From positions 362,730,945-362,794,944 of the forward strand of contig CAKMRJ010000001.1 of NCBI GenBank assembly GCA_928212115.1: DNA of 64,000 bases. Direction: 5' to 3'. Position 1 is the stretch's first letter, and every line of letters starts with the position of its first letter. Of the stretch, positions 11,641 to 22,596 are shown one piece after another. A model generated the notes under the pieces. The model was not told where the DNA came from. It saw only the letters and a list, made by a program, of their open reading frames with translations, and did no database searches. Made by a program: the position numbers and the translations under genes. The DNA comes from Lactuca virosa. Lineage: Eukaryota > Streptophyta > Magnoliopsida > Asterales > Asteraceae.

Positions 11641-11647
11641 GGAGAGT
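11641..11647 (+). other. Remnant polypurine tract of element B
   Basis: GGAGAGT immediately before TGTAACATCC. Element D has GTGGGGGAGAGT at the same place (29368-29379). Element A cut the tract, so the rest should lie left of the window. Confidence 0.7.
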
Positions 11648-12029
11648 TGTAACATCCTGTTCCGAATTGATTCCTAGTCCAAGAATGTGGCCCGAAGATC
11701 AGTCATCATAAGGATTAGGGCTTTTGATAAGGTAAGATCTAGGCCCATTTGGGTGCGGGTAATGCATTAGAAGTGATCCGGGTGTCGGTTCGTATTTTGG
11801 AACGTAGGGGTATTTCGGTAAAAGTGTCAGTTCGGGCTTTTGTGGAAAATGTATTTTTTTGGAAGGTCTTAAGAAAGGTTTGAGTTGTTATAAGTGTAGG
11901 GCTTCTCGTTACCTTTCCGTTGATATAAGGATCGTCAGAATCGGGCTTATAAGGAAGAAGTTATGGCCGTCGGAAGTTTCGTGGGTTTCAGGCTTAGCCG
12001 AGTACGCGGTGTGTACTAGTGAAGAAGGC

Positions 12030-12145
12030 AGTACATTGGGCGCACCTTGGAGTATGCTGGGCGTACTGACCAGGATGGTCGCGAAGGTTCCCAGGAGTAC
12101 GCAGGGCGTACCATATGTACGTTGGGCGTACTCCAGTCAGGTCAG
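12030..12145 (+). repeat. GTAC-NNN-GGGCGTAC palindrome cluster upstream of B TATA
   Basis: At least four imperfect copies: GTACATTGGGCGCACC, GTATGCTGGGCGTACT, GTACGCAGGGCGTACC, GTACGTTGGGCGTACT. The last ends about 30 bases before the TATA-like box. A second set with GTACGCTGAGCGTAC and GTACGCAGCGCGTAC follows at 12765-12860. Confidence 0.85.
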
Positions 12146-13038
12146 AACCCTATTTTAGGGTCTTGGACCCTATTTAAGCTCCTTATCTCATAACCTAACC
12201 CTAATATCTTCAGCCTCCACCCTATAAAACCCTAGAAATCGTCATATATCATTCAAGGTGACATTTTGAGCTTATGGAGTCCATTTTTGGGATATTTAGC
12301 CCATTTTCAAGAAGGTGGAACTTGTGGCAAAGATGGGAATCAAGGAGGAGCTTATGGATCTGGCTTTTAGGACTCATTCTCAGCTTGATGAAGATATAAA
12401 GCTTTGAACATGATCATTCATCTCTTAGATCTACCATTTTTTAGTTTTGGTTACTTTTTGGTCCCAAGGATGAAGCTTTATGGTTTAAATCTGATTCTTA
12501 GACCGAGGGTTACCACTCTCAGTGTTAAATGAGTCCCTAAGGTAGAAAGTTGCCATCTTGGAGGTCTTAATGGGTTCATGTCTGAGTTAAGACCATTTTC
12601 ATGGAAGTAGAATATCATTTTTCGAGTTTGAGCTTATGTGGGACATGCAAAGTCACCAAGTCCGTGACTTTATGGATTTAGACGTTAGGAGGAACTCAGA
12701 TCTGTGGTTTGGACTTATTGCTTAAGGTATTAAGAGCTTAATAGCCATTTGTGCATGACTGACTGGTACGCTGTGCGTAGTAGCATGTACGCAGCGCGTA
12801 CTGACGAAACCCTAGTACGTTAAGCGTACTGAAGGGGTACGCTGAGCGTACGCACTCAGAAGGATTTTGGGCTTCTTGTGGGCTGTAAGCCTTTTGGGCC
12901 ATTGTGAAAGGTTTTGGGCTAAGAAGGTGTTTGGACCTTGGGTTGGGGTCCAATAAGGAGTATGGGCCCAATTTGGAAAATTGGGCCATTAATGAGCCTT
13001 TATGGATTTTATGGGTTTGGACTTTGTATTTTTGGGCC

Positions 13039-13043
13039 ATGTT
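13039..13043 (+). other. Target-site duplication of element C, left copy
   Basis: ATGTT directly before the 5' LTR; the identical ATGTT follows the 3' LTR at 21185-21189. Confidence 0.95.
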
Positions 13044-13104
13044 TGTGACATCCGGATTTTCAGGGACATTATTGTGTATGTTAATCTTGAGATTTAAGGA
13101 GGGA

Positions 13105-13253
13105 CTCGACCAGTTGAGGGACCAACTCACCGAGTCGAGTCGAGTTATTCGCGTGGATTTAATAAATGGACTCGACGAGTCAGAGGAGGGACTCGCCGAG
13201 TAGGTGCTGGGCGGAGAAACCCTAATTTCCCGGGTTTGGGACCTATTTAAAGG
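13105..13253 (+). promoter_or_regulatory. LTR promoter of C: ACTCGACGAGTC palindromes and TATA box
   Basis: GACTCGACCAGTTGAG, ACTCACCGAGTCGAGTCGAG, GACTCGACGAGTC and GACTCGCCGAGT occur at 13105-13202, then TATTTAAAGG at 13244. The 3' LTR repeats the layout at 19463-19563 with TATTTAA at 19616-19622. Promoter role is inferred from U3 position. Confidence 0.6.
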
Positions 13254-13800
13254 CATTTATAGCCTCATTTGCGGCTACCTTCCCCTGAGAGCAAACCCTA
13301 ATTGCTATTGGAGCTAGAGAGTGAGAGAGAAGCTCATATTGTGGTTCTTGGTGCATTTCTATGAAGAAGGATGAAGAGCTTCATGATGGGGAACAAAGGA
13401 AGGTAGTGGATCTGTGGTATTGAGTGTTTCAGCTGCTAAGAGAAGGTACAAAGTCCTCATCTTGTTCATTCCTTGTACTAGATCTCATTTTGGGAGTTTA
13501 GGGCTTTGCTTCCATCCTTTTGAATCTATGAGTCGAATGAGACTTGGTTATGGTTGGAAACCTCAGATCTGGACCTCCTAAGGTCCTTAGAGTCTAGATG
13601 TCTCAGCTTTAGTGGTCCAAATGAGGGTTGATGAGCAAAAACCTTCATGAAGAGCATGTATTGCCGTTTTGAAGCAATAGCATCATGTATGAACGTAAAG
13701 ATCGAAGCTTTACGTAATTATTGAGCCTTGGGATGATAGATCTATAGTTTAGAGTGATAGATCTGGTCGAAATCGTCTGAATGAGAAATCAGATCAAAGG

Positions 13801-13975
13801 GACTCGCCGAGTCCATGACCTGACTCGACGAGTCGGCGAGGGTTTGTCCCGATGGATTGATTGTGCGATAACTCGGCGAGTTGGGGGTCAACTCGACGAG
13901 TTGAGCTGGACTTTTGAGACTTCTAAGGATACGAGGGGACTCGACGAGTCGCAGGAGTGCACTCGACGAGTCGGG
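13801..13975 (+). repeat. Downstream ACTCGACGAGTC palindrome cluster in C LTR
   Basis: Six or more 12-bp palindromes: GACTCGCCGAGTC, GACTCGACGAGTC, AACTCGGCGAGTT, AACTCGACGAGTT, GACTCGACGAGTC and ACTCGACGAGTC. The 3' LTR equivalent is 20186-20362, where one site is degenerate (ACTCGACGGTTT). Confidence 0.9.
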
Positions 13976-14221
13976 TCAAACTTGGACTGTTGAATCGATT
14001 TTGACTTTTGTTGACTTTGGGGTTTTGGTCAACATATGTGATAGAGACCTTGGAGGGGTAAAATGGTCTTTTACCCACTTGAAAGAGTTAGAAAGAGAAA
14101 GAACCGCCTTTGATTATCTGAGTCGTGAAAAGAGTATTAATAAGAGATATTCATCCTTTGTGTTAGGAGGAGGCTAGTTCGAGATCCGAGCGCGAGGTTA
14201 TTTGCTCACCTGCTAGCCGAG

Positions 14222-14613
14222 GTGAGTCTTCTCACTATACATTACCTAGAGTGGTAACTATGTGCTGACCGGAGGGTCTTATGTGTTATGTGTATGTTTG
14301 AGTTTATGTGCATTGTGATATATGTATGCTATGTGTTATATAGACCGGACCGGAGGGTCCAACGACTTACGAGGCCAGAGGGTCCTCGAGTAGACCGGAC
14401 CGGAGGGTCCAACGATTTAGACCGGACCGGAGGGTCCAACGAGCTAGACCAGACTGGAGGGTCCAACGAGCTACGGGACTGGAGGGTCCCGCTGAGACAC
14501 ATTGACCGGAGGGTCATACCGAGTTATAGCCTCGAGTGGCTATGTGCTGTATGTGGTATTTTGGGGAACTCACTAAGCTTTGTGCTTACCGTGTTATGTG
14601 TTATGTGTTTCAG
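14222..14613 (+). other. Putative leader intron in C LTR
   Basis: GAG|GTGAGT at 14219-14227 is a consensus 5' splice site and GTGTTTCAG|GT at 14605-14615 a plausible 3' site. The block GAACTCACTAAG lies about 40 bases before the acceptor, where a branch point would be. The interval encloses the family minisatellite. Similar signals recur in B (21487-21912) and D (30507-31145). Splicing is inference only. Confidence 0.4.
14339..14518 (+). repeat. About 30-bp minisatellite in C LTR
   Basis: Degenerate tandem copies of AGACCGGACCGGAGGGTCCA followed by ACGANYTA; each unit holds a GGACCGGAGGGTCC inverted repeat. The 3' LTR copy is at 20727-20912. The open frames here are accidental. Confidence 0.85.
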
Positions 14614-14801
14614 GTTCTCAGGATCGCAGGAAGGCACCGGCTTGATTCTACACACCAGAGAAAGAGTTATGTTTTGAGGATCCTGGATATTAATGGAGTT
14701 GTGTTTTGTAATTTGAATAAACGAGGTTTTTTACAAAATGTTATGAAAAGTATGCGTTTTTAAAATGAAAAATTAGTTTGAAAATTTACGGTGTTACAAG
14801 T

Positions 14802-14814
14802 TGGTATCAGAGCC
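14802..14814 (+). other. Primer binding site (tRNA-iMet) of element C
   Basis: TGGTATCAGAGCC three bases after the 5' LTR end GTGTTACA. Confidence 0.95.
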
Positions 14815-15749
14815 TTGGTTTGAGGGATTCGGATGCGCCTTCGGGTAAATCTGGACTCAAACTGAGGATTTGAGAAAAATTTTCAAGAAATGATTTTTAA
14901 AAAAAGCGACAAGAGTTTCTAAGAGAGAAACGAGAAGGAGCAGTGTGTACAATCAGCCAGAGCCCGAACGGTGATTTCCCAAAATACCCTTACGTTTGTT
15001 TATGAGATATTTATGAGATATGCTATGAGATATTATGCATGCTAGAGATAGGCTAGGTATTTCATATGTTAGGACTAGAGTGGCCTGATTTGTGATGCCT
15101 TAGCCTAGGAGTTACTGTTATCTGTGATGTGCTTTCGAGCATGTGCTGAGTAAGAGTATCCAGCAGGAATCCTCTAGAGAGGATTTGAGTAGAGGAGTAA
15201 TCTAGGAGAGATACCTAGATGAGCATTTGAGGAGTCTACTGAGGGAGTAGTCAGATGCCCGCGTGGGGTAAAGTTGCTTGGGTTCGGTGGTATCCTTAGA
15301 GTATGAGGAGAGCAAGTGGGTAATAACTAGAGTGGTTTTACATGTTTGTAGAGATTATTCGATGCCCGAATGCTGCTTGCTTCGTGCTTTGTGGAACTCT
15401 TGATGATGAGAGTCAGCTACTAAGTGAATATGACGATATTCAGGAGGTAGATGGCTGGCATCATAAGGAGTTATTCAGCAGCTGATGTGGAGAAGTGTGA
15501 GAACCTAGGAAGAGCCTAGGAAAGGGTGACCCTAGTCAGATGAGTACGCTGACAGAGTAGGATATTTCGCAGAGGAAGCGAACACGCATGACGGATGGTG
15601 ATTGAGAAGGTCGAGCAGCTACTTAGGAACTCGGGGATGGTCCGTGTGGAAAGTATGGGTAGATGTGGCAGGTAGTATGGGCCCGTACTACTAAAGCAGA
15701 GGACCCATACTCGATACAGGAACATTTCGAGGTTTTAAGTAGCAATCAA

Positions 15750-16125
15750 AGGTGATTCAGGTTCGAGTACCATGATATTAGCAGATCGAGAGGTGAGTTC
15801 ATGGTTCGAGTACCATGATTAGTAGCAGATCGAGAGGTGATTTCATGGTTCGAGTACCATGATTTGTAGCAGATCGAGAGGTGATTTCATGGTTCGAGTA
15901 CCATGATTTGTAGCAGATTGAGAGTGATTTCATGGTTCGAGTACCATGATTTGTAGCAGATCGAGAGGTGATTTCATGGTTCGAGTACCATGATTTGTAG
16001 CGATCGAGAGTGATGTCATGGTTCGAGTACCATGATTCGTAGCGGATTGAGAAGAGGTAACATGGTTCGGGTACCATGATTCATAGCAGATCGAGAGGTG
16101 GCCACATGGTTCGAGTACCATGACC
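15750..16125 (+). repeat. About 44-bp tandem array with CATGGT-ACCATG hairpins
   Basis: About nine copies of a unit containing GTAGCAGATCGAGAGGTGAT and CATGGTTCGAGTACCATG. The second half is itself an inverted repeat (CATGGT...ACCATG). Outer copies are more diverged. Open frames on both strands are shadows of the repeat. Confidence 0.9.
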
Positions 16126-18002
16126 GTGGCGGTTAGTGTTACTTTCTACCAGTTATTCCGTGTGTGTTATGTCTAGACTGAGATCAGATGTGAAAGAATA
16201 TGGGGCAGAGGGCCATGATGAACGAGTTTTAGTGGAGCATCCCTTAAAAGGGAAATCGAGTTAGCTCCGAGGGATTGTTGGTGAGATCCAGTTGGAGTCG
16301 CAAGACTCAGGGATGAGTAGGGATGGTGCGTTATGGGAGAATACGGTCTGGGCTGAGCGACCGGCCGATGGTGGAGATGTCATTTTTTGTGACCTGAGCG
16401 GTGCTATTTCTGTTCCTGTGGAAACAGGAGAGGTATTGAGATTTTCGGTTTCCAAGGTTGGGGGTGAGCCCTGTGGGTAGCTTTGGTTACGATCTTCATC
16501 AGAGTATTTGGGCAGTATGTCTGCCGAGAGGTAATGTTAGAGCATGAGCAGGTTGTCAGCGGGGACTGAGATGGTTAAGGACAAGGATACACCCTATTTG
16601 AGCATAGTAGGGCATGTATTAGCTGCAGCGGCAGACGATCAAGAAGAGGATATTGGGGCGGTGGCTCTTATTGTCTATGATGAGTATCGAGTGTGGTAAT
16701 GAGGACTCCACTCTTATTACAACCCACGTGATGGAACGTTGGTTGAAGAGTCGAGGATGAGGAATATGTTAGTTCGTTATTTTCAGACTGAGAGTCAGGG
16801 TTACGACTGGACAGTTGAGATGTCCGGTAGTGGGATGGTACGAGATTCTGAATGACTAGAGGTAGTCATGATGAGAAGTTTCTGAGGATTTCATCGGAGA
16901 TTGGGGTATTTGGAATTGCTTGACCTCCATCGGGGGATCATCGAGCATTGCGTATCACCTTCCAAGAGTAGGTGCGATGTTATTGGTAAAAACAGTCTGT
17001 GGGTTAGATTGTTGGCGAACCAATTGGTGATGGTTCGAACCCTGAGTGGGGGAGAACCGGGTACTTTTGAGGAGATCAGAGATTTGTTCAAGAGCGGTTA
17101 GAGAACTGGATATAGAGACCTGCGGTGCGGATTCCCGAGACCAGGGTTATTGGTGGTCAAGGAGAGGTGCAGAGTGAGATAGTGCATGTGGTACGTGTTT
17201 GAGAAAGGATGAGTGTCCCACGGCAAGTGGCCGTGGTCGGAGACCTTGTGGTGGTTAGGAATCCTTCAAGGTTAAAATGGTGAATTCGAGGTGGTTGGCT
17301 TTTGAGGTTAGTTCGGCGGTTGAGAATTTCTGGTTCAGAGTATGGGCTATTATATGCAGTATGGGAAGGGAAGAAGTTGATTGGGCAACCAACTTCAGGG
17401 TCGTTATGAGTATTCTTGCATGAGTTTTGAGCAATAGAGAGAAGTTTCGGATTGTCATCTTCGTGTTCTGAGTCGTTGGCAATTTCTCCGTGTTTTATTT
17501 GGGAGATGGAGTATTCCGGGGTTACAAGTGGCACGAGAGAAAGACCGGTTGCGAGATTCGAGGAAGCAATGCGGTATCTGAGTATGATGCCATGAGTATG
17601 AGATCGGTGGTAGAGTCAAGACACTGCGAGGCGTTGTGATGGTATTCCAGGGTATCCGAGTTTAATGTCCTAAATCTCGGATTATTTTGAGTTTTGAGTT
17701 TGAGATGACGAGTGGTGTATCAAGTGTCTATGGTTCCGGTGGGGGCCCTTCATCTAATTGACATCAAATTGATTTATTTGAGAATGTGAATTGCAGCGAG
17801 AAAAAGAGGTTTTGTCACGACGGTGGTCGTCCGAAGTAGTGATGCTTAGCCTGGAGGGGTGTGTGTGTACCTATCTATCTATGTTGGGCTTGGGCAAGCA
17901 GAGCTGAGTTAATGATCGCAGTGTGTGTCAACCTGAGGATGAGATTGTGAAGTGGTAAGAGGTAAGTGCGTAAGACTGCGGGGAGCTGCAGTTTCAATTA
18001 GC

Positions 18003-18290
18003 AGTGAGAGGTTGTGGTGATGCTACGGGGAGCCGTAGTACTCACTATTCAGTGAGAGGTTGTGGTGATGCTACGGGGAGCCGTAGTACTCACTATTCAG
18101 TGAGAGGTTGTGGTGATGCTACGGGGAGCCGTAGTACTCACTATTCAGTGAGAGGTTGTGGTGATGCTACGGGGAGCCGTAGTACTCACTATTCAGTGAG
18201 AGGTTGTGGTGATGCTACGGGGAGCCGTAGTACTCACTATTCAGTGAGAGGTCGTTGTGATACTGCGGGGAGCCGTAGTACCCACTAGTC
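18003..18290 (+). repeat. 48-bp tandem array, five near-identical copies plus one diverged
   Basis: Starts at 18003, 18051, 18099, 18147 and 18195, with a diverged sixth copy at 18243-18290 and degenerate traces on both sides. Each unit reads AGTGAGAGGTTGTGGTGATG, then CTACGGGGAGCCGTAG (inverted arms CTACGG/CCGTAG), then TACTCACTATTC. Length 48 is a multiple of 3, so an open frame runs through; I see no sign that it is coding. Confidence 0.95.
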
Positions 18291-19389
18291 AGCGAGAGAA
18301 TGTTGTGATGAAGTGCTCTCTGATCAGAGCTTGACGCAGAAGAGTTTTAGGCTTGGGTAGCCCTAATATTTGAGTTTGTGGAAGCCTGGGTTCGAACCAG
18401 GGGCGAACTGGGATCTCCATGTTTGTCGGAAGTCGTTATATTCTGAATTGAGTAGTGGTTTTCGTGGCCAAGGGAAGTGGATCAGTGAGGACGCATGGTT
18501 GCGGGTCATGAGTCATGAGTTGAGTGGTTCATTGGGGCGAGTGGTTCCAGCTCTGGGTCAGATCAAACTCTCGAGTTTGAGTTTGGCTCTGGTAGTGCGT
18601 TGAGTAGGCAGAATGAGATTCCGGATTCAGAGCTGAATTTCATTGGAAGGGGGTATTGCTTCCATCTGGTGCCTTAGACCTGAGTGGGTCAATTCGTTGG
18701 TATGAGAAAACCACGAAACGTAGTAGTAGACGATAGAGGTCGACGGTGAAACGAATTCCGTATTCGCTTAAGGAAAAGCGAACTTCATGACTTGTGTGTC
18801 ACACTGGGCCGAGATAGCTAGTGTGGGAAGGAAGTCAGTGAGACATGTTTGAGGTATGCATGGGTAACCCTTGGAGGTTCAACTGCTAGGTCGGGAGATG
18901 ACCTGGTGCTCAGTGTTCAAAGGGATTTGGAGAAGGGAGCTGGGGTTTGATTGCAGTTCAGTGGATGAGTCCCTGGTGTGATGTGATCCTTCCATTCCTT
19001 GGTATATGATCTGGATTGTTTATCATGTCTGGGACGAGTGATCGGTAGCCAGTTTTGGGCATGGACTTGTTTTATCGGTCCCCAATAGAGAATCAGAGGG
19101 GCAGTGAGCTATCGGGGTTTGTTATTCGAGGAGCGAATAACGTGGTGACATCTGGAGATGGCGGTCTGGCTGTGTGTCAGGCTACTAGAGTTCCAGATTC
19201 TTGAGAGTCAGAAGGGGTAGCATAGTGGCAGATGGGTCTGTCCTTTTCCAGGGAGGAGTTCCTGTTTGGATTCAGGTGTCCAGAAGGAAGATAGTTGTGT
19301 GGTATGAGATCCTTTCGATGGTGCTGTTGGTTATTTGATTAGATCTATATGTTGTGGAGGAGCGATTTCGAGGGCGAAATCTAATTCAA

Positions 19390-19401
19390 GTGGGGGAGAA
19401 T
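19390..19401 (+). other. Polypurine tract of element C
   Basis: GTGGGGGAGAAT directly before the 3' LTR start TGTAACATCC. Confidence 0.85.
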
Positions 19402-21184
19402 TGTAACATCCGGATTTTCAGGGACATTATTGTGTATGTTAATCTTGAGATTTAAGGAGGGACTCGACGAGTTGAGGGACCAACTCGCCGAGTCGAGTCG
19501 AGTTGATCGCGTGGATTTAATGAATGGACTCGACGAGTCAGAGGAGGGGGACTCGCCGAGTAGGTTGCTGGGCGGGAACGAAAAGAGAAACCCTAATTTC
19601 CCGGGTTTGGGGACCTATTTAAGGGCATTTATAGCCTCACTTTGCGGCTACCTTCCCCTGAGAGCAAACCCTAATTTCTATTGGAGCTAGAGAGTGAGAG
19701 AGAAGCTCATATTGTGGTTCTTGGTTGCATTTCTATGAAGAAGGATGAAGAGCTTCATGATGGGAATAAAGAGGAAGGCAGTGGATCTGTGGTATTGAGT
19801 GTTTTCCAGCTGCTAAGAGAAGGTACAAAGTCCTCTATCTTGTTCATTCCTTTGTTACTAGATCTCATTTTGGGAGTTTTAGGGATTTGCTTCCATCCTT
19901 TTGAATCTAGAGTCGAATGAGACTGGTTATGGTTGGAAACCTCAGATTCTGGACCTCCTAAGGTCCTTAGAGTCTAGATTTGTCTCAGCTTTAGTGTCTT
20001 CCAAATGAGGGGTTGATGAGCAAAAACCTTCATGAAGAGCATGTATTGGCGTTTTGAAGCAATACATCATGTATGAACGTAAAGATCGAAGCTTTACGTA
20101 ATTATTGAGCCTTGGGATGATAGATCTATAGTTTAGAGTGATTAGATCTGGTCGAAATCGTCTGATATGAGAAATCAGATCAACGGGACTCGCCGAGTCC
20201 ATGACCTGACTCGACGAGTCGGCGAGGGTTTGTCCTGATGGATTGATTGTGCGATAACTCGGCGAGTTGGGGGTCAACTCGACGGTTTGAGCTGGACTTT
20301 TGAGGACTTCTGAGGATACGAGGGGACTCGACGAGTCGCAGGAGTGCACTCGACGAGTCGGGTCAAACTTGGACTGTTGACTCGAGTTTGACTTCTGTTG
20401 ACTTTGGGGTGTTTGGTCAACATATGTGATAGCGACCTTGGAAGGGTAAAATGGTCTTTTACCCACTTGAAAAAGTTAGAAGAGAAAGAACCGCCTTCGA
20501 TTATCTGAGTCATGAAAAGAGTATTAATAAGAGATATTCATCCTTTGTTTAGGAGAGGAGGCTAGTTCGAGATCCGAGCGCGAGGTTATTTGCTCACCTG
20601 CTAGCCGAGGTGCGTCTTCTCACTATACATTACTAGAGTGGAACTATGTGCAGACCGGAGGGGGTCTTATGTGTTATGTGTATGTTTGAGTTTATGTGCA
20701 TTGTGATATAGTATGCTATGTGTTATATAGACCGGGACTGGAGGGTCCAACGACTTACGAGGTCAGAGGGTCCTCGAGTAAGACTGGACCGGACGGTCCC
20801 AACGATTTAGACCGGACCGAGGGGTCCAACGAGCTAGACCTGACTGGAGGGCCACCGAGCTATGGGGACTGGAGGGTCCCGCTGAGAACACATGACGGGA
20901 GGGTCATACCGAGTTATAGCTCGAGTGGCTGTGCTGCGTGTGGTATTTTTGGGAACTCACTAAGCTTTGTGCTTACCGTGTTATGTGCTATGTGTTTCAG
21001 GTTCTTAGGATCGCGGGACGGCACCGGCTTGATTGTACACATCAGAGAAGGAGTTATGTTTGATGATCCTGGATTATTAATGGAGTTGTGTTTTGTAATT
21101 TGAATAAACGAGGTTTTATACAAAATGTTATGAAAGTATGCGTTTTTAAAATGAAAAATTAGTTTGAAAATTTACGGTGTTACA
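19402..21184 (+). repeat. 3' LTR of element C
   Basis: TGTAACATCCGG to GTGTTACA, co-linear with the 5' LTR. Target duplication ATGTT follows at 21185. Confidence 0.93.
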
Positions 21185-22105
21185 ATGTTGGGCCATCAGG
21201 TTTTGAGGTTGATATTTAGCTGTGGACTATTAGGTTTTGGCACAATTTGGAAAATTGGGCCATAAGTGGTTAATTGGCCTTTGGGGCCTTTCAGATTATA
21301 GCTTTGGCCAAAGTTTTGGTCAAGGAATAGAATAGGGGTATAATGGTCTTTTACCCCGGGTATGAAGTTATAGTATGGATTAGAACCCAAATTGCTAATT
21401 GGGTGTATTTATGATGATTTAGGACAGCTCGGGAAGCTGGTGGGGCAGCAGCTAAGGATGTCATTCGGGAAGCTTCTGCATTCGAGGTGAGTTTCCTCAC
21501 CATACCAATGGGTCTAAGGCACCAAGGCCGGCCCATTTTATGATATGTTTGGTATGCATGTATACGTAGTATGCTAGTTGTCTTTGTGATACTAGCATGG
21601 AAGACCATGGGGTAGACCATGACACCTGGATGTAAAACCATGTGGAGAGCCCATGGCTTTCTTATTAAAGACCATGGGAGAGCCCATGGCACTTAGGTGT
21701 AAGACCATGTGGGGAGCCCATGGCATCTTGGAGTAAGACCCTGGGGACGAGCCCACGGCATCCGTATATGTTGATATGCATGGATATGTTATTGATATGT
21801 TTTATGTAGCTTTTATAGCTAATATGTATTATGTGATTATGTGGATTGTGTGTGGGGTATGCTCTGGGGAACTCACTAAGCTTCGTGCTTACAGTTTTGT
21901 TTATTGTTTCAGGTATCATCAGTTTAGAAAGAAAGGGCCGGCTTGATCGCAATGCACACACCCATGTTTTCCGCAATGAATGATTTTGGGATGAACTCTG
22001 ATAAATGCTTTAACTAACGATGTTTTGGAATGTTTGGAATAAATGTTATCTATGTTTTGGCTATATTAAAATGAAACTTTTACCCTTGATTTTTGGGTCG
22101 TTACA
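21185..22105 (+). repeat. 3' LTR of element B, second piece
   Basis: Resumes B's LTR after element C and ends GGGTCGTTACA at 22105. A putative donor GAG|GTGAGT (21484-21492) and acceptor TTTCAG|GT (to 21912) flank repeats built on AGACCATG and GAGCCCATGGC (about 21590-21765). GAACTCACTAAGCTT lies before the acceptor. The five bases after it, AAATC (22106-22110), should be B's target duplication; the partner is outside the window. Confidence 0.83.
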
Positions 22106-22596
22106 AAATCATGACGAATAGACTTATCTTTCTTTGTGGTGGACCTGACCCGTGCACAACAATGTGTACTAGATCCCCTAGTCCTTCACTTGACTCACAT
22201 CGACATGTGAACAATGAATTAGTCTAAATTTCCCAAAGATGAAGATTCTCATTCATCATACAATGCAAGTTGCATGATTCCAAGTTTCTGTCCAATTAAA
22301 ACTTAGGTGATGAGAGTCTTTCCTTATTTGGTAAATTTTTTACACTACCACAAATAACATAACCAAGAATCACATCCATTACAATATTGCTAAAAATAAA
22401 AACATACAAAACATCAATTTTCACAAATGCCATTGCAAGGAAATATAAAATAAGGTAAAAAAAATTTCTTTATTTATAAAATTGCGGAAAACTTGTCCTT
22501 ACAATGCAAAATCAAATGAAAACTATGCTACCACATATTCCTAAGCAATCTACCATAACTCTAAGTAGCAATCTTATCACATCAGGTATTAAGAAT

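Larger units (their letters stand above)
11648..13043 (+). repeat. 3' LTR of element B, first piece
   Basis: Starts TGTAACATCCTG right after a polypurine remnant and is interrupted at 13044 by element C. U3 holds a TATA-like TATTTAAGC (12171-12179) preceded by GTACGC/GCGTAC palindromes (12030-12145). A second palindrome group lies at 12765-12860. B's body is not in the window. Confidence 0.85.
13044..14798 (+). repeat. 5' LTR of element C
   Basis: TGTGACATCCGG to GTGTTACA. Contains ACTCGACGAGTC clusters at 13105-13202 and 13801-13975, TATA-like TATTTAAAGG at 13244-13253, and a 30-bp minisatellite at 14339-14518. It differs from the 3' LTR at its third-to-fourth base (GTGAC versus GTAAC) and by many single-base indels. 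Confidence 0.93.
14815..19389 (+). other. Non-coding internal region of element C
   Basis: No retroviral domain or convincing ORF seen. It carries two tandem arrays (15750-16125 and 18003-18290). One spot, GTTCGAACCCTGAGTGGGGGAG at 17035-17056, resembles the protease-RT spacer of element D (26560-26583), hinting at descent from a gypsy body by replacement or decay. Confidence 0.7.
13044..21184 (+). mobile_element. Element C: complete non-autonomous LTR retrotransposon (LARD-like)
   Basis: 5' LTR 13044-14798, Met PBS 14802-14814, internal 14799-19401, polypurine tract ending at 19401, 3' LTR 19402-21184, and a perfect 5-bp target duplication ATGTT. The 4.6-kb internal region shows no gag, protease, RT, RNase H or integrase motif in any frame I read; its open frames are made by tandem repeats. 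The 3' end of the internal region (GAGGGCGAAATCTAA, then GTGGGGGAGAA) resembles the end of element D, so a D-like gypsy element may supply proteins (inference). Confidence 0.93.

Noticed and set aside
12738..13256. 172-codon minus-strand frame
   Set aside because: Crosses the B/C element border (13044), antisense to both LTRs; chance frame.
15799..16077. Repetitive minus-strand frame (SWYSNHEIT-like)
   Set aside because: Shadow of the 44-bp array.
18004..18288. 94-codon open frame with a GCGDATGSRSTHYSV-type repeat
   Set aside because: Frame through a 48-bp non-coding tandem array in an LTR element; no Met start (GTG) and no family.
18003..18290. CRISPR-like array
   Set aside because: Contiguous units without spacers, in a plant retroelement.
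19942..20466. 174-codon minus-strand frame
   Set aside because: Antisense to the C 3' LTR palindrome region; the 5' LTR lacks the same frame.
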